From NCBI GenBank assembly GCA_002428685.1, contig DIXL01000074.1, positions 1 to 64,000 of the forward strand: a stretch of 64,000 bases of DNA. Direction: 5' to 3'. The translations under genes and the position numbers were made by a program. The notes beneath the pieces are model-generated. The model ran no database searches, was not told the DNA's origin, and was given only the letters and a program-made list of their open reading frames with translations. The DNA is from Cloacimonetes bacterium UBA6081 (lineage in GTDB: Bacteria; Cloacimonadota; Cloacimonadia; Cloacimonadales; Cloacimonadaceae). This document shows positions 8,814 through 17,374 of the stretch, in pieces (position 1 is the first letter of the stretch; every line of letters starts with the position of its first letter).

Positions 8814-9416
8814 ATGAAAGCGACTACTTACGAGCCTGGCAATCAGGTGGGTAAAATGTCACAGTGTGACAAAAAACTCACGGTGGCCTGTGTCACACCG
8901 AAGCCCATACGGCAACCGCAACACTTAAAGCTATTAACGAGAACGATTTTAAGGCATGTCACACCGAGCGACGGTGTGACAAAGAGAAAAATGCTCGGTG
9001 TGACACGCAAACCGGACAGATTTGTCACAGCGACGGTTATTCAGAGTGGAATCTATATAGCGAGACTAAGAATGAGCAATGAGACGATCAAGGCAATATG
9101 GCTGACCATTGAAAGGGTGGCAGAATTGAAGGGCTGTTCGAACCGGACGGTCTGGAGATACATAACCGGGCAACGGATGCTGACTCACAAGCAGTTGGTA
9201 AAGTCCGGGCAGCGCAAGGTATGCAAGACCTTTGTGCTGACGAACCCGGAGATCTATGATTTGGAGATCAGAGACTGCGAGACTCGCGGTGTCACACCGA
9301 GCGAGTATCTGGAAGCGCAGATCGAAGTGGATGGCAGGACGATCACCGGAGCAATGGTCTATGGATATGCTCCGGTGGGTTATGCAGAAGATGGAGGATC
9401 GGATGAGCTTCTATAA
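8814..9416 (+). CDS. Early HTH protein, start uncertain
   Basis: This encodes 200 aa from the ATG at 8814, which has AGGGAGG 5 nt upstream; a frame from 8799 and an internal ATG at 9072 also exist. The C-terminal part, from MSNETIKAIW, has an HTH-like segment (ERVAELKGCSNRTVWRYITG) resembling the Mu I-beta/MerR-type DNA-binding domain. The N-terminal half is basic and coincides with a cluster of TGTCACA operators that it translates as repeated V-T-P/K segments. It may therefore be non-coding leader, with the true protein only 114 aa from 9072. The gene overlaps the transposase start by 14 nt. It could be a Ner-like regulator or a detached DNA-binding domain of the transposase. Confidence 0.55.
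   Translation: MKATTYEPGNQVGKMSQCDKKLTVACVTPKPIRQPQHLKLLTRTILRHVTPSDGVTKRKMLGVTRKPDRFVTATVIQSGIYIARLRMSNETIKAIWLTIERVAELKGCSNRTVWRYITGQRMLTHKQLVKSGQRKVCKTFVLTNPEIYDLEIRDCETRGVTPSEYLEAQIEVDGRTITGAMVYGYAPVGYAEDGGSDELL
8857..9029. repeat. Cluster of TGTCACA/TGTGACA sites
   Basis: Seven exact copies lie here. Two are a perfect palindrome TGTCACA-G-TGTGACA (8857-8871). Two form a 10-bp inverted repeat TGTCACACCG/CGGTGTGACA with a 5-bp centre (8957-8981). Single copies lie at 8891, 8999 and 9023. Further copies occur at 7668, 7729, 9290 and 9417. About 0.2 exact copies would be expected by chance in the 1.75 kb spanned. They look like binding sites for a dimeric regulator or the transposase enhancer. 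Confidence 0.75.
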
Positions 9417-11472
9417 TGTCACATCATCCGAGTACAGCCAGTTCTACAATACCATTATAATGGGCAAGACAGCGGACCGGAAGAATGAGCTGGATGTACA
9501 GACGACCACGCTGGTGCTTCCGGTCGAGAGTGCTGAAACTCAAAATACAGATCTAATCGTCTGGGAGAATGAAAGCAGCATCGAGCAGCCAATCCCGGTT
9601 AAGGGGCCGGCCTTTAAAGAACGGAAGGCGGATGACTACCTCGATCTTACTCCTCCCGAGTATATACCCTATAAGTATGAAAATGAAGCCCGACTCTTTG
9701 GGCAGTTCTGTTCGACTGTGCTATACAGGCTGGAGCAATGCGGTTCCAGGATCGAGGAGTGGAAGCTGATAACAGAAGAATACAACCGCCAGGCCCTGAT
9801 CCCGGAGTTGTATCAGGCAGTGGGCAGCCGCAGCGAGCGTTCGCTGCGGGGTTGGTTGGAACGTTATCTGGAGAACAACCATGACATGTACTCGATGCTA
9901 CATAAGGGCAAGAATCAGAACCGGGGCCGCAAGGTTACCTTTATCGAACAGAACTATCTGCTTAACCTGCTATTGAACCCCAACAACATCAAGATCTCCA
10001 CCGCAGTGGGAAGTTTGAAAGACGCAGCCCGCCGGGAGCTATTGCAATCGCCCTCCAGTGAGCCAACCCTGCGCAGGTGGTGCAAGGACTGGGAAGCCAA
10101 CAACCAGGCGATCTGGGTGCAGGCCAGAAAGGGCAGTAAAGCGGTGGCTGAGACCATCGTTAAGACCATCATCAGGGATGCCAGCCTGCTTAACGTGGGT
10201 GATGTCTGGGTAGCCGACGGTCATAACCTCGCCTTCGACATCATGAATCCCAAGACGGGGAAAGCCCAACGCATGACCATGATCATGGTCTTCGACTGGG
10301 CAAGCCGCTATCCGGTGGGAGCTTCACTCGCTTTTACCGAAGACAGCCATCATATCCAGGTGGCTTTCAGAAATGGCTTCCTCAACTGGGGAGCATTACC
10401 GGAGAAGGTATATCTGGATAACGGCAAGGCCTTCAAGAGCAAGCTGTTCCATGAGGGCTGGGAAGCTCATGACCTGGAGCAGGAACTCTGTGGTATCTTC
10501 CCCCGGCTGGGAATCAAGGCAGTGTTCGCCAAGAGCTATAATGCCAAGGCCAAGGTGATCGAGCGGTTCTTCAGGACCTTCCAGGATCAGTTTGAACGTT
10601 TCATCAGCAGCTTCCGGGGTTCATCCGTAGCGGACAAACCCTCGACCCTGATGCGTAACGAGAAGTGGGCAAAGAAGCTGTTCGAAGCTCAGCCTCCCAC
10701 CATTGAAGAGACTATGCAGATGATTGCCTACTATATCAGACACATCTATGGTGAGCATCCCCACTCCGGCTTGCATGGCAAGACACCCTGGCAGGTCTTC
10801 AGCTCATCTACGCTGCCGGAAGGCAGGATCGTGGAACCAGGCAAGCTCAACAACATGCTGCTCAGCGCAGAGCGTAAACGTATCCGCAATAATGGCATCC
10901 GGCTCGATAATCTACTCTACTGGAACGTGGAACTCATGAACCACATCGGCAAGGATGTGATCATCCGCTATGATCTGGGAGAAGCCAGATGGATACTGGT
11001 ATATGACACCCATGACAAATACCTCTGCCAGGCTGAGCTTCGCAGGACCCAGCATCCAATGGTGCAACTGGCCGATGATGAGGCCACCTCCTTTAAGGAA
11101 CTCAAGAAGGAATACAGCGAGATCAAGAAGCTGCAGAGACGTACAGAACAGCGCACCAAGATGGTGGTAAAGCAGGCGCAGATTGCAGTCGACAGGCTGG
11201 TTCCACCGCTCAAGTCCAGAATCCTGGAAGCCAATCCGATCTTCAAACAGCCTCCCATGATCGAGGCTCCCAAGCCGGGCAGAGACGAAGCTATTCATGA
11301 GATGGAGAAGCAGATGCTCAAGAATCTGCCCCAACTTGAGCCAATCGAAACCGAGATAGCACAACCGCCAGTTCAACCCGAACCTGAACTAATCGATAAC
11401 GCTGTCAACAGCGACATCAAACCCAAGCCCAAGAGCTTTGAAGAGATGCTCAAGCGGGCCGGGATCAAATAA
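9403..11472 (+). CDS. MuA-type DDE transposase
   Basis: This encodes 689 aa. The ATG at 9403 is preceded by GGAGG; the frame stays open upstream to 9256 but overlaps the previous gene there. The RNase H-like core carries the DDE triad: D in VADGHN (about residue 270), D in VYLDNGKAF (about 340) and E in KAKVIERFFR (about 388). The spacing and the GxEPEKV-like and SYNAKAKVIER motifs are typical of rve/Mu transposases. A Mu C-terminal beta-barrel follows (WNVELMNHIGKDVIIRYD), then a basic tail that should contact the MuB-like ATPase. It should cut at TG/CA ends and make the AGCAT duplications seen here. Coupled to the ATPase gene by a 12-nt gap. Confidence 0.95.
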   Translation: MSFYNVTSSEYSQFYNTIIMGKTADRKNELDVQTTTLVLPVESAETQNTDLIVWENESSIEQPIPVKGPAFKERKADDYLDLTPPEYIPYKYENEARLFGQFCSTVLYRLEQCGSRIEEWKLITEEYNRQALIPELYQAVGSRSERSLRGWLERYLENNHDMYSMLHKGKNQNRGRKVTFIEQNYLLNLLLNPNNIKISTAVGSLKDAARRELLQSPSSEPTLRRWCKDWEANNQAIWVQARKGSKAVAETIVKTIIRDASLLNVGDVWVADGHNLAFDIMNPKTGKAQRMTMIMVFDWASRYPVGASLAFTEDSHHIQVAFRNGFLNWGALPEKVYLDNGKAFKSKLFHEGWEAHDLEQELCGIFPRLGIKAVFAKSYNAKAKVIERFFRTFQDQFERFISSFRGSSVADKPSTLMRNEKWAKKLFEAQPPTIEETMQMIAYYIRHIYGEHPHSGLHGKTPWQVFSSSTLPEGRIVEPGKLNNMLLSAERKRIRNNGIRLDNLLYWNVELMNHIGKDVIIRYDLGEARWILVYDTHDKYLCQAELRRTQHPMVQLADDEATSFKELKKEYSEIKKLQRRTEQRTKMVVKQAQIAVDRLVPPLKSRILEANPIFKQPPMIEAPKPGRDEAIHEMEKQMLKNLPQLEPIETEIAQPPVQPEPELIDNAVNSDIKPKPKSFEEMLKRAGIK

Positions 11473-11484
11473 AGGAGGAGAATG

Positions 11485-12201
11485 ATGAAAGAGAACAAAC
11501 TTGTCCAGATCAATAACGTGTTAGAAGCGGATGAATGCATCCGCTTCCTGATTAACCGACCCAAGCGGGAGATGGTGGGACTAGGCATGCTCTATGGAGC
11601 ACCCGGCCTCGGCAAGACCACCTATGCCCAAAGGATGGCCTTCCAGCGAGGTTATATCTACCTCCGGCTGGAGTCCACCACTACTCCCAAGGCCTTTATG
11701 GTGGCGCTCTTAAGCGCACTCTACCGCAAGTTCCGCTTAGGAGCCTTTATCCCCACCGGATCGGCAAACAACCTGCTGCAGCTGATCCTTCACATCCTGG
11801 AAGACCACAAGGATACGGTGATCGTGATCGATGAGATCGATTATGCCTTCTCCCATGAAAAGCTGCTCGGTGCGATCCGGGACATCGTAGACGTTACCCT
11901 GACGGTTGTGATCTTGGTGGGTATGCAGGGTGCCAGAGACCGCCTCTCTCAGATCAATGCCCACTACTTCGACCGCTGTAACTACTTCTATGAGTTCCAG
12001 TTCCTCAGCAAGCAGGATATCGCCCTGGTCGCCCGGGAGGTTATGGATATCGAGGTCACTGATGAGGTGGTGGAGAAGATCGACTTCAACAGCGGCGGTA
12101 ACCTGCGCAAGGCCATGAAGGTAATGTATATCATAGAATCGATCTGCCAGTCCTGCCCGGATGCCGATATCTCAGGCATGGACTTGGGAAGGGCATTATG
12201 A
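11485..12201 (+). CDS. MuB-type AAA+ target-capture ATPase
   Basis: This encodes 238 aa. Tandem ATGs at 11482 and 11485 follow AGGAGG, and the second has the better spacing. Walker A is GAPGLGKTTYA (about residues 34-44), Walker B is VIVIDEID, and a sensor-like VGMQGARDR follows. The family (MuB/TniB/IstB-like) loads on target DNA, activates the transposase and gives target immunity. The position directly after the transposase matches Mu B. Its stop overlaps the next gene by 4 nt. I see no N-terminal HTH of the kind Mu B carries, so the protein is a shorter version. Confidence 0.92.
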   Translation: MKENKLVQINNVLEADECIRFLINRPKREMVGLGMLYGAPGLGKTTYAQRMAFQRGYIYLRLESTTTPKAFMVALLSALYRKFRLGAFIPTGSANNLLQLILHILEDHKDTVIVIDEIDYAFSHEKLLGAIRDIVDVTLTVVILVGMQGARDRLSQINAHYFDRCNYFYEFQFLSKQDIALVAREVMDIEVTDEVVEKIDFNSGGNLRKAMKVMYIIESICQSCPDADISGMDLGRAL

Positions 12202-12923
12202 GAGAGATCATCGAGAACTTCATTTACCAGTATAATCGCCCCTTCACGGTTGAAGTGGTAGCGGAGATGACGGCACTGGAGATCGGCAAGGTTAAGCCCA
12301 TCATCAGGCAGTTGATCAAAGATAAGACCCTCAAGTACATCGATGCCACTGAGGGCATCATGGTGCGTAACAACCGCTTCAATCCGGTGGTCTGCTACCA
12401 GCAGAAGGGAAGCTGGCGCTTTGATCCTGCCGCAGCCACGGCATTGTTAGATCTGATTGATCAGGGGAATTACACTTCGATCCGGGCGGTAGCCATCGCC
12501 TGCCGACGCAGCAGGCAGTGGGCCTTCGTCTATATGGAAGCCCTGGCTTCGATGGGGCTACTGGGCATGCATGACTACAAATACGTGGTTCTGAGCCGGG
12601 ACAATATCTGCGAGATCGGCAAGGTGATCAAGCCTGGTATCCTGGGAGAGCTGCGGCCTCCACTCAGTCCGGAAGAGAAGGAAAGACGAGCCATCCAGAC
12701 CCGGATCAGGCACATGAACAAGCAGCAGACCCACATGCAGGAGCTTGTCCGCAACTACGATACGATGTCACGTAAAGGACGCAAGAAGGCCATCCAACTG
12801 ATCAAAGAGCAGCATGAGTATGAGATCGCCGATGCCCAGGCAAGATGGCAAGGTAACCAACTCAAGCGCAGCAGGAGAAAAGCCAAGCAAATCATCCACA
12901 ACACCAATAACGACATCAGCTAA
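12198..12923 (+). CDS. Early phage protein, winged-helix-like, unknown function
   Basis: This encodes 241 aa and overlaps the MuB-like gene (ATGA). The N-terminal 60 residues (MREIIENFIYQYNRPFTVEVVAEM...VKPIIRQLIKDKTLKYID) read as a winged-helix DNA-binding fold. A second HTH-like stretch lies near residues 90-125. The C-terminal 80 residues are strongly basic and predicted helical (KERRAIQTRIRHMNKQ, SRRKAKQ). It is probably a nucleic-acid-binding accessory of transposition or replication. I do not recognise a named family. Confidence 0.6.
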   Translation: MREIIENFIYQYNRPFTVEVVAEMTALEIGKVKPIIRQLIKDKTLKYIDATEGIMVRNNRFNPVVCYQQKGSWRFDPAAATALLDLIDQGNYTSIRAVAIACRRSRQWAFVYMEALASMGLLGMHDYKYVVLSRDNICEIGKVIKPGILGELRPPLSPEEKERRAIQTRIRHMNKQQTHMQELVRNYDTMSRKGRKKAIQLIKEQHEYEIADAQARWQGNQLKRSRRKAKQIIHNTNNDIS

Positions 12924-12944
12924 ATAGGTAACAGGAGACATTCT

Positions 12945-13367
12945 ATGACACAGGAACTTAGAGAACGGAAACTACGTCAGGAAATCCACGGCCTCAGAGT
13001 CAAGAAGTTCCATTGGCCTGTAGAGGGCTTCAAGTTCATTATGAATGGTCTCGGCTTTGGTGAGTCGCTTACCGCTCTATCGGAAGACAGGCTCAAGGAG
13101 CTGAAATCAACCATGATCAACTACCGCAAGCATGGACGTCCCTACGAGTTCAGCTATGACAAGCAGGGTAAGTACATGTTCTCGCTGATGAAACAGGCTA
13201 ACTGGACGGACACCGACCTGAGAGCCTATCTGCTAAGCCATTACCGGAAAAGCCACTGGAATCTACTCGATAAGAAGGAGCGCCGGGCTGTCATCGCCAT
13301 GCTCCAGTACTATGTTAAGAAACAAACCACGAATAAGGAGAACCCCCATGGGAAAGAAACCCACTGA
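12945..13367 (+). CDS. Mu gp16 / GemA-like protein
   Basis: This encodes 140 aa. The pattern ERKLRQEIHGLRVKK...FKFIMNGLGFGESLTALSEDRLKELK near the N-terminus is typical of the GemA/gp16 (DUF1018) family carried in the early region of Mu-like phages. In Mu, GemA influences host gene expression and decatenation, but its mechanism is unresolved. The RBS AGGAGA precedes the ATG. The gene end overlaps the next gene start by 20 nt, so the two are probably translationally coupled. Confidence 0.8.
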   Translation: MTQELRERKLRQEIHGLRVKKFHWPVEGFKFIMNGLGFGESLTALSEDRLKELKSTMINYRKHGRPYEFSYDKQGKYMFSLMKQANWTDTDLRAYLLSHYRKSHWNLLDKKERRAVIAMLQYYVKKQTTNKENPHGKETH

Positions 13368-13965
13368 CAAGCCACCCCTTGAACGCACGAAGATTGACTC
13401 CCAAGGCAGAGCCATCCCCGTCTCTGTCATCCGCCCCGAAATGCTGAAACAAGACTCTGTAGTAAACAGGACATTAGACCGGGTGATCCGCCTGCACAAT
13501 CGCATCAAAGCCGATAAACTCAAGCTTTATGACGAGATACAGGACTATCTGGAATACATCGCCAAGCAGAGTGACCTTACCTGGAAGGGTAATGCCGGGT
13601 TTACCAGCTTTGACGGTAAGTACAAGATCGAGATCAGGTTCAAAGAACGCATCGAGTTTGGACTGGAACTGCAGCTCGCCAAACAGAAGATTGATGAGTG
13701 CCTGAAGGACTGGTCTGCTGACTCTAATGCCAATCTCCGGGCTATAATCAATGAAGCCTTCCAGGTAGACAAGAAGGGCGAGATTGCCAAGCATCGCATC
13801 CTCGCACTGAGGAAGTACAACATCAAAGACATCAAGTGGAAGGAAGCGATGGATCTGATCGATAAAGCCATCCGGGTAGTCTCCACCAAGCAGTATGTCT
13901 CTTTCTATGAACGGGATGAGCAGGGCGAGTACAAGATGATCGTACTCAACTTCACCGCCCTGTGA
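13348..13965 (+). CDS. DUF3164-like early phage protein
   Basis: This encodes 205 aa from the ATG at 13348, with AAGGAG upstream. The motif DSQGRAIPVSVIRPE at the N-terminus, a central helical coiled region, and KYKIEIRFKERIEFG...LQLAKQKIDECLKDW match the DUF3164 proteins found next to GemA in transposable phages. The C-terminus (ALRKYNIKDIKWKEAMDLI then a short beta hairpin) fits the same family. Its biochemical role is unknown; a DNA-associated replication accessory is plausible from context only. Confidence 0.75.
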   Translation: MGKKPTDKPPLERTKIDSQGRAIPVSVIRPEMLKQDSVVNRTLDRVIRLHNRIKADKLKLYDEIQDYLEYIAKQSDLTWKGNAGFTSFDGKYKIEIRFKERIEFGLELQLAKQKIDECLKDWSADSNANLRAIINEAFQVDKKGEIAKHRILALRKYNIKDIKWKEAMDLIDKAIRVVSTKQYVSFYERDEQGEYKMIVLNFTAL

Positions 13966-14022
13966 GCGAATGCTTGGTATCCTAATGCAAGCTTACTTGA
14001 AACAAAGCAAGGAGAATGAAAG

Positions 14023-14274
14023 ATGGCACCTATGAATAACAACGCAGCCGAGGAGATAAAACCGATGAGCGTCTTCAATGATGAACGCAACTACCGCACG
14101 GATGAGATAGCCGATATCCTCCGGGTTGACCGTTCCAGTGTTTACCGCTGGATACGGGACATTGAGAACCCTCTGCCTGCCTTTAGAACCAAAGAGAACG
14201 GTCAACTGCGCTGCAAGGGCAAAGACCTGAATGCCTATCTGGACAGACACAAGGTAAGACCTGAGTATGAGTAA
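14023..14274 (+). CDS. Small excisionase-like HTH protein
   Basis: This encodes 83 aa with an AAGGAG site upstream of ATG 14023. The core YRTDEIADILRVDRSSVYRW is a MerR/excisionase-type HTH_17 helix-turn-helix, followed by a wing-like LPAFRTKENGQLRCKGKDL. It is probably a DNA-binding factor: either a late-gene activator (a Mor/C equivalent by position) or a terminase-associated factor. It overlaps the next gene by 8 nt. Confidence 0.7.
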   Translation: MAPMNNNAAEEIKPMSVFNDERNYRTDEIADILRVDRSSVYRWIRDIENPLPAFRTKENGQLRCKGKDLNAYLDRHKVRPEYE

Positions 14275-14716
14275 TGCTCTGGAGTTCCGTATCAAGCGGG
14301 ACAACTGCAAAGAAGCCTATCTGAACGGCAAGACTGAACCCACTGAGCTGGCGGTGATCTTCGGAGTCTCCGATATCACCGTCCGCAAGTGGATCAAGCA
14401 GGGAAAGTGGGACGAGATGTTCAAGGAAGAGCGCAAGCTCGACCATGAGATCAGCTTAGCCCGCAAGAAGGCACTCATCCAGGCACTCAGAGAATACGCC
14501 AAGAACCCTGCAGACACCGCTCTGCAGAGCCTGGTCTCACTTATCAAGCAGAACCAGAAAGATAGTGAGCCTGCCAAGGAACTGAACGACTATATCGTGC
14601 GCTTCCTGGATCAGGTGACCGACTTTATGATCGAGAAAGGGCATGAGACCTTGCTTAAGCAGTTCCAGGGTGTCGTCCTTGACCTTGCCGAGTACTTAAG
14701 AGTCAGAAATGGATAA
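14267..14716 (+). CDS. Small terminase subunit-like protein
   Basis: This encodes 149 aa. The N-terminal HTH (CKEAYLNGKTEPTELAVIFGVSDITVRKWIKQGKWDE) is typical of small terminase subunits and the Mu gp27/DUF1804-like group. The remainder is helical (EERKLDHEISLARKKALIQALREY) and could form the oligomer ring. It sits two genes upstream of the large terminase, as expected. Transposable phages package by headful from adjacent host DNA, so it may recognise a pac site near the left end. Confidence 0.7.
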   Translation: MSNALEFRIKRDNCKEAYLNGKTEPTELAVIFGVSDITVRKWIKQGKWDEMFKEERKLDHEISLARKKALIQALREYAKNPADTALQSLVSLIKQNQKDSEPAKELNDYIVRFLDQVTDFMIEKGHETLLKQFQGVVLDLAEYLRVRNG

Positions 14717-14927
14717 TATTACAGCCACGGACATGGTTGCCTCCAAACCTACACATCAGCCTACCCTCCAAATCCTCCAAGCAGCGGAGCCGTCGCCTCC
14801 GACTCCGCTGAACCTTCCGGAAAACCCACAGCCTCCAAGCCAACAGCCCGACATGGTCAGTCCTCCGACCTCCGGGTCCCCGACGCCCGTCCCCCTGGGC
14901 GTCGGGGGGTTACCCGGTTATGCCTAA
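14709..14927 (+). CDS. Small proline-rich protein, possibly only structured leader
   Basis: This is a 72-aa open frame overlapping both neighbours by 8 nt. The translation is almost entirely P, S, T and Q (QPPSQQPDMVSPPTSGSP), which looks disordered. The DNA holds strong inverted repeats, including the 11-bp hairpin at 14878-14907. It may encode a linker-like protein, or the region may act mainly as RNA structure before the large terminase gene. No family is recognised. Confidence 0.4.
   Translation: MDNITATDMVASKPTHQPTLQILQAAEPSPPTPLNLPENPQPPSQQPDMVSPPTSGSPTPVPLGVGGLPGYA
14878..14907 (+). repeat. Strong GC hairpin before the large terminase gene
   Basis: A perfect 11-bp stem CCCCGACGCCC (14878-14888) / GGGCGTCGGGG (14897-14907) has an 8-nt loop. 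It has no T run and ends 12 nt upstream of the terminase ATG, so an RNA regulatory or pausing structure is more likely than a terminator. Confidence 0.7.
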
Positions 14928-16473
14928 GAAGTTCATTCAGCGGCATAACAAGGCTCTGACGGAGATCGCATCCAAAACGATCTCCGTCTTGCCTTTTATA
15001 GACGATAATCCCGAAGCCAAGGCAGAGCGGATAAGACGCACCACTGCAGAAGGCTGGGATGCCTTCTCGTTCTTCTGCCATACCTATTTCCCGCACATCT
15101 TCCCACTACCTTTTTGCCCAGCGCACGAGACTATGTTCGATGAGACTGATAAGAGCTCAGGTATCATCGCCATTACCGGTTTTCGTGGGCTGGGCAAAAC
15201 GGTACTTATGGGAGTGGTCTATCCCGTCTGGAGGATCATCAAAGGTGAACGTTACGTGATCCATACCGCTGCAGACGTAGATCTGGTACAGGAGAGGACA
15301 GCCTTCACCCTGCACGAGCTGCAGAACAATAAGCGGCTCACTATGGACTATCCTGAGCTGCAGCCAGTGGATGCCTTTGATCTCGACTTCTATCTCAAGA
15401 ACAAGGCAAGGATCAGAGCCAGGAGTATCAAGCAGAGCCATAGAGGAACCATCAATCCCAAGACAGCTAAGCGGCCCGGGCTGATTGTCTGTGATGATAT
15501 CGACAAAGAAGAGAATATGGGTAACCAGTCCATCGGCAAGAGACGCATGGAGAAGATTACCCAGGAGCTTGCCGGAGCTCTCTCACCCGAGGGGAATGGC
15601 AAGATCGTCTGGCTCGGTAACCTGGTACATCCCAATTACTCCATCTGCCAGTTTCAGGAGCTTATATTAGGCGATTTACGGGCAGATAATCCAGAATTAG
15701 ACGTTACCTACCAGATCGCATTAAAGACCCACCAAAAAGCGATATTGCGCTTCTCTCTCGAAGATATGCATGGCAAGTCCATCTGGGAGGAGCAATACCC
15801 CACTGCCACTCTTCCAAACCTGCGAGCCAAGTTCGGGCATACCGGCTATCAGCGAGAGATGCTTGGACAGCCTGTAATCGAAGGGAACATCTTCAAGAAC
15901 CACTGGTTCACCAAGTATAGAACCTTACCTGAACCATCCCAGATGAAGCGAGTCTGGCTCTATGCCGATCCTGCCTGGGGAGAGAAGGGCTGCTACAAGG
16001 CTGTCATCTCCATAGGCTATGATGGTAATCGTTTCTATGTGATACATGTTTGGATACGTCAGACAGAGAACACCAAGTTCTTCAGATACTACTATGATGC
16101 CTATCAGGAGTTGGATCGTATCTACAGAGTGAAAGCCAGAGCAGCCTGTGAAACCACTTACGGTCAGGCACGTATCCTTGCCGACTTCGACAGGTGGGCT
16201 ACTGATAACCATCTGCCTCCCATAAGTCATAGGATCAAGAGAATCGATAACAAAGATAACAAGAACCTGCGCATCGAGAGAACCGAGACCATCATCGAGA
16301 CAGCCAAGATACTATTCCCTGAGGGACAGGATACGCCTACCCTCATCAGTCAGTTCCTCACTTATCCTGATGGCTATATCGATGGCTGTGATGCCCTGGC
16401 AGGATGCTTGGAACGCTTCTCCGAATACGACATTGGCAGGAATAGAGTGATAGTCCGGAGGTTCAGTTTCTGA
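14920..16473 (+). CDS. Large terminase subunit
   Basis: This encodes 517 aa. The ATPase domain has Walker A-like GFRGLGKTVLMG (about residues 85-96) and Walker B LIVCDDIDKEE (about residues 188-198). The nuclease domain starts with WLYADPAWG and contains ACETTYGQ and a C-terminal YIDGCDALAGCLERF, consistent with the RNase H-like headful nuclease. It packages DNA into the prohead through the portal. The length is normal for the family. Its stop overlaps the start of the Mu F-like gene. Confidence 0.9.
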   Translation: MPKKFIQRHNKALTEIASKTISVLPFIDDNPEAKAERIRRTTAEGWDAFSFFCHTYFPHIFPLPFCPAHETMFDETDKSSGIIAITGFRGLGKTVLMGVVYPVWRIIKGERYVIHTAADVDLVQERTAFTLHELQNNKRLTMDYPELQPVDAFDLDFYLKNKARIRARSIKQSHRGTINPKTAKRPGLIVCDDIDKEENMGNQSIGKRRMEKITQELAGALSPEGNGKIVWLGNLVHPNYSICQFQELILGDLRADNPELDVTYQIALKTHQKAILRFSLEDMHGKSIWEEQYPTATLPNLRAKFGHTGYQREMLGQPVIEGNIFKNHWFTKYRTLPEPSQMKRVWLYADPAWGEKGCYKAVISIGYDGNRFYVIHVWIRQTENTKFFRYYYDAYQELDRIYRVKARAACETTYGQARILADFDRWATDNHLPPISHRIKRIDNKDNKNLRIERTETIIETAKILFPEGQDTPTLISQFLTYPDGYIDGCDALAGCLERFSEYDIGRNRVIVRRFSF

Positions 16474-17351
16474 TGAACTACTATGATCAGCTCATGCTGG
16501 AGTATTACCGGGTCCTGAACAATGCCTGGAAGACCGAGATCAGAGATGCTACACGACTTGCCATCCAGATGTTGAGTGACATGCCCCGAACCGAGAAGAT
16601 CAATAATGACTCCATAGATAAGCTTATGGGCATCATTAATACTCAGTTGGGAGATGACTTCGCAGCACTGGTCAATGAGCCCACCAAAGCGATAATAGAC
16701 CGCTGTGTGCGGCTAGGATTGCGGGACACCCAAGTGCAAGCGCCCACCAAGACCAGTATCGGGATATGGGGTATCGAAGATCAGCATCTCTCATCTACAA
16801 TCCAGAAGCAACAGTTGTTCTGGATCGGTAACCACTTTGATGCCGATATCCGGCAAAACTTCGCAGACAAACTTTCCAAAGCAATCGAGCAGGGATATAC
16901 CAGAGAGATGCTGGCTGATACACTCAAAGACCAGTTCAATGACATTGCCAACCGCTCATCCCACTACTGGCAGGGACTGGCAGAGCACACCGCCCTCCGC
17001 ATAAGAGAGTTCGGAAGACTGCAGGGATATAAGAAGGCAAAAGCAAGATACTACAAGCTCGTGGTAATCTTGGATGACCGCACCAGTGACATTTGCCGGG
17101 CTCTGGCTGCCCAGGATAGGGTCTATCCCCTAAACGATGCGCTGGAAGTGATGGATAACCTCATGGCTCTGGATACTAAATCCAACAGCCTGGATGATGC
17201 CCGGGAATACATCAAAGCACTTGCACCCTGGGTCAAAGACGATCAGATCGAATATGACTCAGAGATGAACCCGGTGGGAGTCTCAGGAGCGCATACTCCC
17301 TTCCCACCGTTTCATTGGAAGTGTAGGACGAGTACTACTTATTTTTACTGA
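16473..17351 (+). CDS. Mu F-like minor head / head morphogenesis protein
   Basis: This encodes 292 aa. The C-terminal half has the Mu F (SPP1 gp7) signature: LAEHTALRIREFGRLQGYKK, then ILDDRTSDICRALAAQDRVY, and the closing PFPPFHWKCRTSTTYFY with its conserved H-x-x-C-R. These proteins sit at the portal vertex and help head assembly or DNA ejection. The portal normally precedes this gene, but here it lies 11 kb downstream at 28785, separated by the cargo. The coding sequence is complete, so the cargo sits just after it rather than in it. Confidence 0.85.
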   Translation: MNYYDQLMLEYYRVLNNAWKTEIRDATRLAIQMLSDMPRTEKINNDSIDKLMGIINTQLGDDFAALVNEPTKAIIDRCVRLGLRDTQVQAPTKTSIGIWGIEDQHLSSTIQKQQLFWIGNHFDADIRQNFADKLSKAIEQGYTREMLADTLKDQFNDIANRSSHYWQGLAEHTALRIREFGRLQGYKKAKARYYKLVVILDDRTSDICRALAAQDRVYPLNDALEVMDNLMALDTKSNSLDDAREYIKALAPWVKDDQIEYDSEMNPVGVSGAHTPFPPFHWKCRTSTTYFY

Positions 17352-17374
17352 TCAATTGATCTCTCAACTACAAA

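Noticed and set aside
10912..11376. 154-aa minus-strand frame in the transposase gene
   Set aside because: It is antisense to the Mu C-terminal domain without its own signals.
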